From assembly GCA_932182025.1 (NCBI GenBank), contig CAKNXK010000024.1:74450-138449 (forward strand): 64,000 nucleotides of DNA, read 5' to 3'. The stretch is from an uncultured Candidatus Melainabacteria bacterium. Lineage in GTDB: Bacteria > Cyanobacteriota > Vampirovibrionia > Gastranaerophilales > Gastranaerophilaceae. Both the position numbers and the translations under genes were made by a program. Positions 44,335-51,703 of the stretch are shown piece after piece. The notes below the pieces were generated by a model. It was not told the DNA's origin. It worked only from the letters and a program-made list of their open reading frames with translations, and did not search any database. Within the stretch, counting starts at the first letter, position 1, and each line of letters starts with the position of its first letter.

Positions 44335-45424
44335 TAGAGTCTATTTCGTCACTGGAGGCGGAACCGGCGGACATATTTACCCTGCAATGGCAGTTGCTGA
44401 TGCTTTAAGCGAAAACGCTAAAGTATATTATGTAGGTAACAAAAGAAATATGGAATTTGAACTCGCAACAAAACGCGGATATAAGTTTTTGCACGTAGGT
44501 GTTTCAGGAATGCCAAGAAAACTCAATCCAAAGTTTTTCTACTGGGGAATAAGACTCGTTAGAGCAATACTTTATTCCATCAGATACATAAAAAGATATA
44601 AACCAAATGCTGTTTTTGCAACAGGCGGTTATGTTTCTGCACCAATGATTTTTGCCTGCATTATAACCAAAACCCCTTATATGATGCACGACTGTGATGC
44701 CATGCCGGGGCTTGTTACAAGAAGATTATGCAAAAGGGCAAAATATGTTTCTTTAGCTTTTGAAAAAGCGAAAAAATTTATTCCAAACAAACGTTCAATT
44801 GTCACTGGAAACCCTATCAGACCTGAGTTTGCGACTTTATCAAAAGAAGATGCAAGAAGAAATCTCGGACTTGATAATAAACTAACTCTTTGTGTCATGG
44901 GCGGTTCACAAGGCGCAAAATCAATTAATAATACTGTTGTAGAAATCCTAAAAGAATTAGCGCAGGATAAAGGGTTAAATGTAATTTTCCAAACAGGGAA
45001 GAAAAATTATGATGAGATAATTGAAAAACTAAAACTTATTTATCCGGGGTTTGAACAAAACCGCAATCTTTTAATCAAGCCTTATTTCAATGATATGATT
45101 TCTGTTTTAAAATCAAGCGATATTGTGGTTTCAAGAGCCGGTTCATTAAGCTTATCCGAAATTTGTGCCTCTTCAACAGCACCGATTTTGGTACCTTATC
45201 CACATGCAGCAGCTAATCATCAAAGGATAAATGCAAAATGTCTTCTTGATATGGGCGCTTGTGTTTATATTGAAGACAAAGAACTTGATCCTAACAAACT
45301 TAGAGAAGCCGTACTTGAGCTTCTAGATAATCCTGTAAAAATGAATTATCTTAAACAAAATACATCACATTTAGCAAGATTTGATGCCGTTGAAAAAATT
45401 ATCGAGTGTTTAGGAAGTTTATAA
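44318..45424 (+). CDS. murG: UDP-GlcNAc:lipid I N-acetylglucosaminyltransferase
   Basis: A 368-aa GT28 enzyme: VTGGGTGGHIYPAMAVAD, GGYVSAPM, DCDAMPGLVTR (usual consensus E-Q-N-x-x-P-G here reads D-C-D-A-M-P-G), GNPIRPEF, CVMGGSQGAKSIN, VSRAGSLSLSEI and PYPHAAANHQ. It makes lipid II. It overlaps ftsW and its stop abuts the rnhB start. Confidence 0.96.
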   Translation: MSETYNRVYFVTGGGTGGHIYPAMAVADALSENAKVYYVGNKRNMEFELATKRGYKFLHVGVSGMPRKLNPKFFYWGIRLVRAILYSIRYIKRYKPNAVFATGGYVSAPMIFACIITKTPYMMHDCDAMPGLVTRRLCKRAKYVSLAFEKAKKFIPNKRSIVTGNPIRPEFATLSKEDARRNLGLDNKLTLCVMGGSQGAKSINNTVVEILKELAQDKGLNVIFQTGKKNYDEIIEKLKLIYPGFEQNRNLLIKPYFNDMISVLKSSDIVVSRAGSLSLSEICASSTAPILVPYPHAAANHQRINAKCLLDMGACVYIEDKELDPNKLREAVLELLDNPVKMNYLKQNTSHLARFDAVEKIIECLGSL

Positions 45425-46069
45425 ATGACAAATCTTCTTTTTGACTTTGATAAGAATTTTGATAAAACAATAATCGGTACAGACGAAGCAGGTCGGGGGC
45501 CCGGAGCAGGCGGAGTTTTTGCGGCTGCTGTTTATTTTGATAAAATTACTGACGGATTAATTAAGGATTTAGAAATACTTAATGATTCAAAAAAATTAAC
45601 AGCAAAAAAACGTGAATCTATTTATAACACAATAAAAAACAATACTGTCAATGAAATTATTTGTATTGAAGTAGAAGAAATCGAAAAAATTAACATTCTC
45701 AATGCTTCTTTGAAAGCTATGAACCTGGCTTGTACAGGTGTTGCAGAAAAAATTGGGAAACAAGATATTTTAACCCTTGTTGACGGAAACAAATTAATCA
45801 AAAACTATATTTACCCACAAGAATTTGTTATCAAAGGGGATTCAAAATCAGCATCAATCGCAGCTGCAAGTATTTTGGCAAAAGTAACCCGTGACAGATA
45901 TATGCTTCAATTGCACGAAGAATTTCCAATGTACAATTGGGCAAAAAATGCAGGATATCTGACTGCGGCACACTTAGAAGCAATTGATAAATACGGTATA
46001 TGCAAATACCACAGACCGTCGTTTCTAAAGAAACATTTTTTAAAACAAGGGGCAGTTGACATTCCATAA
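45425..46069 (+). CDS. rnhB: Ribonuclease HII
   Basis: A 214-aa RNase HII: GTDEAGRGPGAGGVFAAAV with the catalytic Asp-Glu, LNDSKKLTAKKRE, LTLVDGN, KGDSKSASIAAASILAKVTRDR and the C-terminal Y..H region. It cuts RNA in RNA-DNA hybrids. ATG follows the murG stop directly. The last seven codons (KQGAVDIP) are encoded by a dispersed repeat that also occurs at 51461, so the C-terminus was probably replaced or extended by that element. Confidence 0.95.
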   Translation: MTNLLFDFDKNFDKTIIGTDEAGRGPGAGGVFAAAVYFDKITDGLIKDLEILNDSKKLTAKKRESIYNTIKNNTVNEIICIEVEEIEKINILNASLKAMNLACTGVAEKIGKQDILTLVDGNKLIKNYIYPQEFVIKGDSKSASIAAASILAKVTRDRYMLQLHEEFPMYNWAKNAGYLTAAHLEAIDKYGICKYHRPSFLKKHFLKQGAVDIP

Positions 46070-46115
46070 AACTACCAATTCATTATATTCCTATAGGTCA
46101 ACCTTTTGAACAAAC
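46046..46115 (+). repeat. Dispersed 70-nt repeat, copy 1
   Basis: Runs from the rnhB tail into the spacer: CAAGGGGCAGTTGACATTCC ... AGGTCAACCTTTTGAACAA. GTTGAC and GTCAAC form an inverted pair about 45 nt apart. The second copy is at 51461-51530. Confidence 0.65.
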
Positions 46116-46194
46116 TCCCGGCAGATTCAAATGGTCGTACATTTGTTACTACAAATATATGATGCAAGCATTTTGAATTTATATTAATATATTA

Positions 46195-46437
46195 GAAATC
46201 GGGCACCCCCGGTTAAAACCAAGCTCCTCAAGCACAGACTTAAAATCGGATGATTCTTGAAGGAAGGAGGTGGCGCTTATGATTATAAAATTAGCACTAA
46301 CTTTTTTAATATTACAGCAATGTGATAATAAAGAACTAGCACTAATGATGATAATCGTAATGCTAGTTCTTACCAAATAAGAACAAAACCGAGGGTTAAA
46401 ATTCAAAAGTACTCCAATACTTTTGAAGCCCGATTTC
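46195..46437 (+). ncRNA. Structured RNA with paired ends enclosing a small peptide gene
   Basis: The 5' end GAAATCGGGC (46195-46204) is a perfect complement of GCCCGATTTC (46428-46437). The next ten bases ACCCCCGGTT (46205-46214) pair with 46387-46396 with one mismatch. Between these two helices lies a perfect 10-bp hairpin TTCAAAAGTA CTCCAA TACTTTTGAA (46402-46427). A T-rich run follows at 46435-46443. Within the loop, AAGAACTAGCA (46331-46341) pairs perfectly with 46361-46371, inside the peptide gene. Upstream CTCCTCAAG can pair with CTTGAAGGAAGGAG and hide the ribosome-binding site. Such 5'-3' closure and masking are typical of type I toxin mRNAs. Confidence 0.65.
46279..46380 (+). CDS. 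33-aa hydrophobic peptide, candidate type I toxin
   Basis: ATG at 46279 follows a very strong site (AAGGAGGTGGCGCTT). The peptide has two hydrophobic blocks, MIIKLALTFLILQQC and ELALMMIIVMLVLTK, joined by a short polar turn, so it should insert in the membrane. Size, charge at the end and the structured mRNA around it match type I toxins and the so-called putative holin-like toxins of Firmicutes. The antitoxin RNA would be antisense or nearby; I cannot point to its promoter. Not homologous by eye to a named toxin. Confidence 0.6.
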   Translation: MIIKLALTFLILQQCDNKELALMMIIVMLVLTK

Positions 46438-46478
46438 TTTTTTATTATAAACTATGTTTTAGAATTTTTCAATATATG

Positions 46479-46688
46479 TTATTCAAAATCTATTAATTTA
46501 TTAATCCCAATACCAAGTATATCTGCAATCTGGAATAATTTACGAAGGCTAATATATTTTTGTCCACGCTCAACACGACAAACATACTCATAAGAAAAAT
46601 CCAGTTTTTCTGCTAATTCGGCTTGAGTTAAACCTTTGAGTTCTCTATATCGTTTTATATTTTCGCCCAATAATTTTATTCTTGACAT
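46479..46688 (-). CDS. Short XRE-family regulator
   Basis: A 69-aa protein that is essentially one helix-turn-helix (LGENIKRYRELKGLTQAELAEKLDFSYEYVCRVERGQ), in the style of phage or plasmid repressors. It is divergent from two tiny genes beginning at 46753, with 64 nt between, so it probably controls them and itself. The ATG is at 46686-46688. Confidence 0.85.
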   Translation of the reverse strand: MSRIKLLGENIKRYRELKGLTQAELAEKLDFSYEYVCRVERGQKYISLRKLFQIADILGIGINKLIDFE

Positions 46689-46752
46689 ATGAACTATTTT
46701 TCCATATTATTATCAATATGTCATTGACCTATTTGTCCAAAGGAGATAAAAA

Positions 46753-46917
46753 ATGCACGAAAAAGAACTAAGAAAACGAATTTTTAATCAATTAGATAAC
46801 TTAGAGGAAGAGTTTAAGTATTTAGCCGAGGCACTTTGCTCAAACTGGGCAGCTGTTAAAATGCTGTTGTTACTTTATTATTGGGATAACAGTGAAGATT
46901 TAAAGAGAGAACAATGA
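46753..46917 (+). CDS. Small unknown protein (54 aa) divergent from the XRE gene
   Basis: MHEKELRKRIFNQLDNLEEE is followed by a more hydrophobic helix (NWAAVKMLLLLYYWD). AAGGAGAT lies 5 nt before the ATG at 46753. Its TGA overlaps the ATG of the next gene (ATGA), a coupling that supports both. No family recognised; could be an antitoxin-like or regulatory peptide. Confidence 0.6.
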   Translation: MHEKELRKRIFNQLDNLEEEFKYLAEALCSNWAAVKMLLLLYYWDNSEDLKREQ

Positions 46918-47117
46918 ACGAAGATGATATTTTAAATATAGAAAATACCGTAGCAAAAGCAGAGTCGCTCATAATCATGATAAAAGATGCTTGTATAACA
47001 AATGAATTATATGATGAACAAACAGCATTAGAAATCGCGTTGCAATACATTAAACAAACTCGTGAACGCATAGAAGAATTGCGCTACCATATATTTATCA
47101 AACCATTAAACACCTAA
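46914..47117 (+). CDS. Small unknown helical protein (67 aa)
   Basis: Acidic helical protein (NEDDILNIENTVAKAESLII, then EQTALEIALQYIKQTRERIEEL). Coupled to the preceding gene by a 4-nt overlap. Its last 12 nt overlap the end of the convergent gene at 47106. With the 54-aa gene and the XRE repressor it makes a compact three-gene module. Confidence 0.6.
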   Translation: MNEDDILNIENTVAKAESLIIMIKDACITNELYDEQTALEIALQYIKQTRERIEELRYHIFIKPLNT

Positions 47118-48950
47118 TGATGGCGCAATTTGAATAAATGTTCTGACTAAATCAGCATCCCATTGAGTACCCGCACCTTCTTCAAGGATTTCAAATGCTT
47201 TTTCGATATTCATACCTTTTCTGTATGGTCTGTCACTGATTAAAGCATGGTAAGTGTCTGCAATCGCAACGATTTTTGCCGCAAGAGGAATATCACCGTT
47301 TGAAAGACCTTCCGGATAACCTTTACCGTCAATTCTTTCGTGGTGGTATTTAACAATCGGTATCAAATCTCTTAAGTTAGGATTTGGCTCAAGGACCTTT
47401 TCATACCCGATAACAGGGTGCTGTTTCATAATCACCCATTCTTCATCAGACAATGGGCCTTCTTTTTTAAGAACTGATTCAGGAATACCGATTTTACCTA
47501 CATCGTGAAGCAATGCACCAAGTGTAATTCTTTCAACCTCTTTTTCAGGAAGATTAATTGCTCTGGCAAGTGCTTCAGAGAACTTGGAAACAGAAGTTGA
47601 ATGACCTTTTGTATAAGGGTCCTTCGCATCAATTGCTCCGGCAAGAGATGTTGCAACTTCCCAAATTCTTGAATCAGAAATATCATGGTCTTCATTGAAT
47701 TTTTCAATCAATTCTTCTTCAAAATTAATTCCTAATTGAGAATGACGCTTTGAAACAACTTCTGCATAAGATTTCAAAGCAATGTTATCCCAGAAATTGA
47801 AATCTGAAGAGCTGATAATCGCTGACATGCCGTCTTTGTAGCCTTTTGCTTTTGAAATATACATTGCCTGCTCTGCTAAAATAAGAAGCTTCTCTTTATC
47901 CTGAGTACAATCAGGATAAGTTGCCACACCAACAGAAACCTTAATAGGACCAATCTCATCAATAAAGCAGCATGATAAAGAATATGTCAAATATTCAGCA
48001 ACATACTTAGCCTGCTCGGAAGAAGTATTAGGCAAAATAATAGCAAGCTCATCACCGCCATAACGTCCTGCAATATCACTTTCGCGAACATTCTGACGCA
48101 CCTTTTCTGCAACAAGTTTAATAACTTCATCACCTTTTGCGTGACCAAGTTCTCTGTTAATCTTGGTAATATTATTAATATCAAGCATCATTACAGAAAG
48201 CTGCTGCTTATTAATCTTCGCTCTAGAAATCTCATTTGTAAGGATTTCCTGAAAACCTCTGTGATTATAAAGAAGCGTCAATGAATCAGTATTAATAAGT
48301 TCATCACTTTTTTCCATTAATTCAAAGTTATGTGTTACAAGTGCAATATGATTTGCTATTAATGAATAAAGTGCTGTATTTTGATTTGCATGTGCATCTT
48401 CAATAATAAATACACCTATGCATTTATTTACAGAGATTAATGGCAAAATTGCCGTAGAATAATTCTTGTAATAAGAAAGTTTTAGATAATCTTTTTTCTC
48501 AACAAATTTAGTTATACGTTCTTTAAATACCTTAACAATTGGATTATCATCATCTTTTAAAAATACTTTTGTTGAAAAATTGTTACCAACTTTATCATGT
48601 AGTTTTAAATTAATGCAATTAGATTTTTCTTTAAACAAGCCAATTGCAAAAAAAGATGAGTCGATATTTTGTGTGATTATTGAATAAATTTTATTATAAA
48701 AATCCGAAGGGTTTGTAATATTAGAGATATTAACAAGACTATCAATTACATTTTTATAATTTAATGTTAGTCCTTTCTCATTATTAAAAACCATACTATG
48801 CGGATTTAAAAGCTGGTTTACTGATGGAGTATTTGTTAAAGCATTTACTCTGGAAACCAATTTCCCTTGAGAAATAGGAGAAGATACTGGTTTTATGGCA
48901 CTCTGCTGTTTCAAATTTTCATTATTATTTACAATTTGTTTTTTATTCAC
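47106..48950 (-). CDS. GAF-GGDEF-HD-GYP cyclic di-GMP enzyme
   Basis: A 614-aa protein: N-terminal unstructured part (1-60), GAF-like sensor (about 65-215), GGDEF domain with an intact site (AGRYGGDELAIIL, near 300), and a complete HD-GYP domain (AKDPYTKGHS, LLHDVGKIGIPE, MKQHPVIGYE, KYHHERIDGKGYPEG, IADTYHAL). It can in principle both make and break c-di-GMP. GTG start with AAGG 8 nt upstream. The 214 nt upstream are AT-rich without a gene. Confidence 0.92.
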   Translation of the reverse strand: MNKKQIVNNNENLKQQSAIKPVSSPISQGKLVSRVNALTNTPSVNQLLNPHSMVFNNEKGLTLNYKNVIDSLVNISNITNPSDFYNKIYSIITQNIDSSFFAIGLFKEKSNCINLKLHDKVGNNFSTKVFLKDDDNPIVKVFKERITKFVEKKDYLKLSYYKNYSTAILPLISVNKCIGVFIIEDAHANQNTALYSLIANHIALVTHNFELMEKSDELINTDSLTLLYNHRGFQEILTNEISRAKINKQQLSVMMLDINNITKINRELGHAKGDEVIKLVAEKVRQNVRESDIAGRYGGDELAIILPNTSSEQAKYVAEYLTYSLSCCFIDEIGPIKVSVGVATYPDCTQDKEKLLILAEQAMYISKAKGYKDGMSAIISSSDFNFWDNIALKSYAEVVSKRHSQLGINFEEELIEKFNEDHDISDSRIWEVATSLAGAIDAKDPYTKGHSTSVSKFSEALARAINLPEKEVERITLGALLHDVGKIGIPESVLKKEGPLSDEEWVIMKQHPVIGYEKVLEPNPNLRDLIPIVKYHHERIDGKGYPEGLSNGDIPLAAKIVAIADTYHALISDRPYRKGMNIEKAFEILEEGAGTQWDADLVRTFIQIAPSLGV

Positions 48951-49164
48951 ACTAATTACCTTTTTGTACGAGTTGCCAATTTAAAACACATGAATTTTTA
49001 GAATTGACTAATTTGAGAAGTTGGTTTAAAAAAGTTTACAAATACTTTTTTAGTTAAATTCCACTCTAGAACATTCCCTTAATCACATATTAACATTTTT
49101 TCTAAGTTTTTCTAGTGTTTTTATAAATTTTCATTAAAATTATTTACAATATTTGATAAAATTT

Positions 49165-49959
49165 TTATAACCTGAATGGCTGAAGCTTTGATAGCAATGC
49201 GGGTTTAACCATGGAAATATTATTTTTCACAGGGATTGTAAATGTAAACGAATTTAATTTGTTTTTCAAATTTTCTACCCCGATTTTTCCTCCATGAAAC
49301 TCAATAACTTTTTTGCACATATACATTTTTATTCCATGTCCTACCGTTGAAAATCTTGGATTGTTAGAAAACATTCTACGGCATTCTTCTTCGCTTAAAG
49401 GGTTTCCTGAATACATAATTGCAACTTCTATTTCTTCACAAACTTTTTTTACAATAACTGCAATTTTTTTATTCCTTTCCGAATAAAAAATAGTTGTAGA
49501 AATCAAGTAATGCAATACTTTTGCAAGTTCAGACTTATCTCCGAAAACAGGAATTGAAGAATTCATATTAAAATAAAATTCAAGATTTTTTTCTTCTGCT
49601 TGATAATCAAGATTTGCACAACTAATTGAAACTAAATCAGAGAAGTTAAACATTTCTTTATTCAAAACCTGTTCACCGTTTTCATATCTATAGGTATTCA
49701 ATAGCATATTAATCATATCCAGAGAATATTTACATGAATTATTAATATCTGATATTAATTCTTCCTGATTATATTTAGAATAAAGCAAATCCAGTCCGCG
49801 AATTTGAGCAAGAGTTGAAACTCTTATATCGTGGCTCAAAGTTTTAATAAAATTTTCTCTCTGATTAAAAAGTTCTGACTTTAGAGAAATATTTTTTCTT
49901 AATACAAAGAACAATATCAGAAGAACTATAATAAACAACAAATCTTTTGCAATACTCAT
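49165..49959 (-). CDS. Membrane histidine kinase with a degenerate ATPase domain
   Basis: A 264-aa protein: one N-terminal membrane helix (LLFIIVLLILFFVL), a phospho-acceptor helix (IKTLSHDIRVSTLAQIRGLDLL, with the usual Arg-Thr-Pro replaced by Arg-Val-Ser), then an ATPase-like domain whose N box has no Asn (LHYLISTTIFYSE) and whose DxGxG is replaced by MYSGNPLS; the G2 loop is reduced to GHGIKMYM. It probably does not bind ATP normally and may act as a phosphatase or a partner for another kinase. TAGGAA precedes the ATG. Confidence 0.75.
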   Translation of the reverse strand: MSIAKDLLFIIVLLILFFVLRKNISLKSELFNQRENFIKTLSHDIRVSTLAQIRGLDLLYSKYNQEELISDINNSCKYSLDMINMLLNTYRYENGEQVLNKEMFNFSDLVSISCANLDYQAEEKNLEFYFNMNSSIPVFGDKSELAKVLHYLISTTIFYSERNKKIAVIVKKVCEEIEVAIMYSGNPLSEEECRRMFSNNPRFSTVGHGIKMYMCKKVIEFHGGKIGVENLKNKLNSFTFTIPVKNNISMVKPALLSKLQPFRL

Positions 49960-50034
49960 GTGACTATTCCTAACTGGCTACATTTTTATACTAACGTATA
50001 ATCCGAAAATAAAAATTAGCCAGGAGGGCAGATA

Positions 50035-51129
50035 TTAATCTGCCAAGGCGAGCAATTGTTTATGAAGCTTGACGTTATGAACCCTTAGATAATCCACACC
50101 TTTTTGAATCAAAGGATATGAAACAGCGAGAGTCAGAGCATCTTTGGTTTCATTATCAAAATCACCGAGTAAAGATTTTCTTGAAACTCCAACCATAAGA
50201 GGGCTATGCAGAGAAAAGAATTCTTCTATTCGATTTAAAATCATATAATTATCTTCACGTTTTTTACCGAAACCTATTCCAACATCAAGAATAATATTTT
50301 CTATTCCTTTAGATTTGGCAAACTCCAATTTATTTAAAAGATTTAGATAAACCTCTTCTACAACATCATTATATTCAGGTTTATTTTCTGTTCTGCCATT
50401 AGAATGCTGAATAATAATTCCTGCATTATGCTCTGCTGCAACATCGACTATCATTGGGTCATATTCCATGCCTGAAACATCATTAATAATTTTTACACCA
50501 TGTTCTAAAGCAAACCTTGCCACTTTAGAACTTCTGGTATCAATACTTACAGGAATATCCGCATTTTTAACCTCTTTTAAAACAGGTTCTAAGCGTTGAA
50601 TTTGTATTTCATCCGAAACAGCTTCTGCAAAAGGTTTTGTACTCTCTGCGCCAATATCAATCATATCGGCACCATCTTCAATCAGCTGAAAAAAATGTTC
50701 ACATGCTGATTTTGAGTCAAAATATTTACCACCGTCAGAAAAAGAGTCCGGTGTAACATTCACAATCCCTACAAGTTTTGTTTTTCTTTTTTTTTCTTTT
50801 AATTCTTCAAGAATTTCAGCTGCAAGAATTGGAAGCGAAAATGGTTGATGTTTGAGTTTTTCAGAAATCCTTTTCAGTTCGGAAATACTGCCTCCTATAA
50901 TAGCATCAGATTTTTCGATTTTTCCTGTAATAACTTCTCTATGTACAGCACAATCAGAACCGCAGGATAAAGCAGTCTGTTTTATAATATTTGCCTGAGC
51001 AACTGACAAACCAAAAATCTTTAATAATTTATATCTGTATTTATCAGAAGCTTTAAATCGATAAGCAGAGTCAAAACCGATTTTAGCAAGTTCTTTTTCG
51101 ATATCTTTGGAAACGAGTTGTTTAATCAT
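50035..51129 (-). CDS. folP: Dihydropteroate synthase
   Basis: A 364-aa protein. The TIM barrel (about 115-360) has VGIVNVTPDSFSDGGKY, GADMIDIGAESTKP, PVSIDTRSSKVA, IINDVSGM, DVGIGFGK and GVSRKSLLG, all DHPS motifs. It joins p-aminobenzoate and the pterin. About 110 extra N-terminal residues form an added domain present in some bacterial lineages, with a CGSDCAVHREVITG segment. An extended -10 box lies exactly 6 nt before the ATG and there is no ribosome-binding site. Confidence 0.94.
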   Translation of the reverse strand: MIKQLVSKDIEKELAKIGFDSAYRFKASDKYRYKLLKIFGLSVAQANIIKQTALSCGSDCAVHREVITGKIEKSDAIIGGSISELKRISEKLKHQPFSLPILAAEILEELKEKKRKTKLVGIVNVTPDSFSDGGKYFDSKSACEHFFQLIEDGADMIDIGAESTKPFAEAVSDEIQIQRLEPVLKEVKNADIPVSIDTRSSKVARFALEHGVKIINDVSGMEYDPMIVDVAAEHNAGIIIQHSNGRTENKPEYNDVVEEVYLNLLNKLEFAKSKGIENIILDVGIGFGKKREDNYMILNRIEEFFSLHSPLMVGVSRKSLLGDFDNETKDALTLAVSYPLIQKGVDYLRVHNVKLHKQLLALAD

Positions 51130-51144
51130 AAATGAATTTTAGCA
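51130..51144 (-). promoter_or_regulatory. Extended -10 promoter for leaderless folP
   Basis: Minus strand TGcTAAAAT (51136-51144), then TCATTT, then ATG at 51129. Confidence 0.6.
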
Positions 51145-51149
51145 TGAAT

Positions 51150-51158
51150 ATGTTATAA
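51150..51158 (+). promoter_or_regulatory. Extended -10 promoter of the ACT gene
   Basis: TGtTATAAT just upstream of AAAAGGAA and the ATG at 51180; this mRNA would have a short leader with a normal ribosome-binding site, in contrast to the divergent folP. Confidence 0.55.
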
Positions 51159-51179
51159 TAATTGAAAAAGGAATTTAAA

Positions 51180-51458
51180 ATGGACGAAAATAAAATTATA
51201 ATAACAGTTTCCGGCACAGACAAAACAGGCATTGTAGCAGCTGTTTCTACATTACTTGCAAAACATTGCGTTAACATCGAAGATATTAAACAAACATTGA
51301 TGCAAGGTCACTTTGTAATGTTTATGCTCTGCGATATTACAAATGCTAATATTAATTTTAAAGATTTAAAAAATACTCTTATTGAAGAAGGAAATAAACT
51401 TGAACTTGAAATCTGGGTTCAGAAAAAAGGTATTTTTGAAAAATTAAACACCATTTAA
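51180..51458 (+). CDS. Stand-alone ACT-domain protein
   Basis: A 92-aa protein of the UPF0237/ACT type: KIIITVSGTDKTGIVAAVST, LAKHCVNIEDIKQTLMQGHFVMFMLCDI. These small proteins bind amino acids or other small ligands; the target is unknown. ATG at 51180 is chosen because AAAAGGAA precedes it; an upstream in-frame TTG at 51162 lies on the promoter. It is followed at once by a dispersed repeat. Confidence 0.88.
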   Translation: MDENKIIITVSGTDKTGIVAAVSTLLAKHCVNIEDIKQTLMQGHFVMFMLCDITNANINFKDLKNTLIEEGNKLELEIWVQKKGIFEKLNTI

Positions 51459-51460
51459 AT

Positions 51461-51530
51461 CAAGGGACGGTTGACATTCCATATAACTGTTAGCTTATTG
51501 TCCTTCTACAAGTCAACCTTTTTGAACAGA
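51461..51530 (+). repeat. Dispersed 70-nt repeat, copy 2
   Basis: CAAGGGACGGTTGACATTCC ... AAGTCAACCTTTTTGAACAG, matching 46046-46115 at both ends with a more variable middle. GGTTGAC and GTCAACC are inverted. The remaining spacer to 51703 is AT-rich with nothing else recognisable. Confidence 0.65.
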
Positions 51531-51703
51531 GTAAAAGCAAGTTCAAACCGGTTGATAAATAAGCTTGTTTATAATAAAATTGACCTGTCGAAATGTGTAT
51601 TATTTATAATATTAATTTTTGTAACATGTTTATTCAAACTACTGAATAAAAGGCAAAAAAAATCTTTATGATTTTTTTATATATGTATGAAGGAGTAACG
51701 GTC

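Noticed and set aside
46179..46406. A 75-codon frame on the minus strand across the peptide locus
   Set aside because: It is the reverse of the structured peptide RNA, rich in Ser/Ile as expected from the antisense of a hydrophobic gene, with no ribosome-binding site. An antisense RNA here is still possible.
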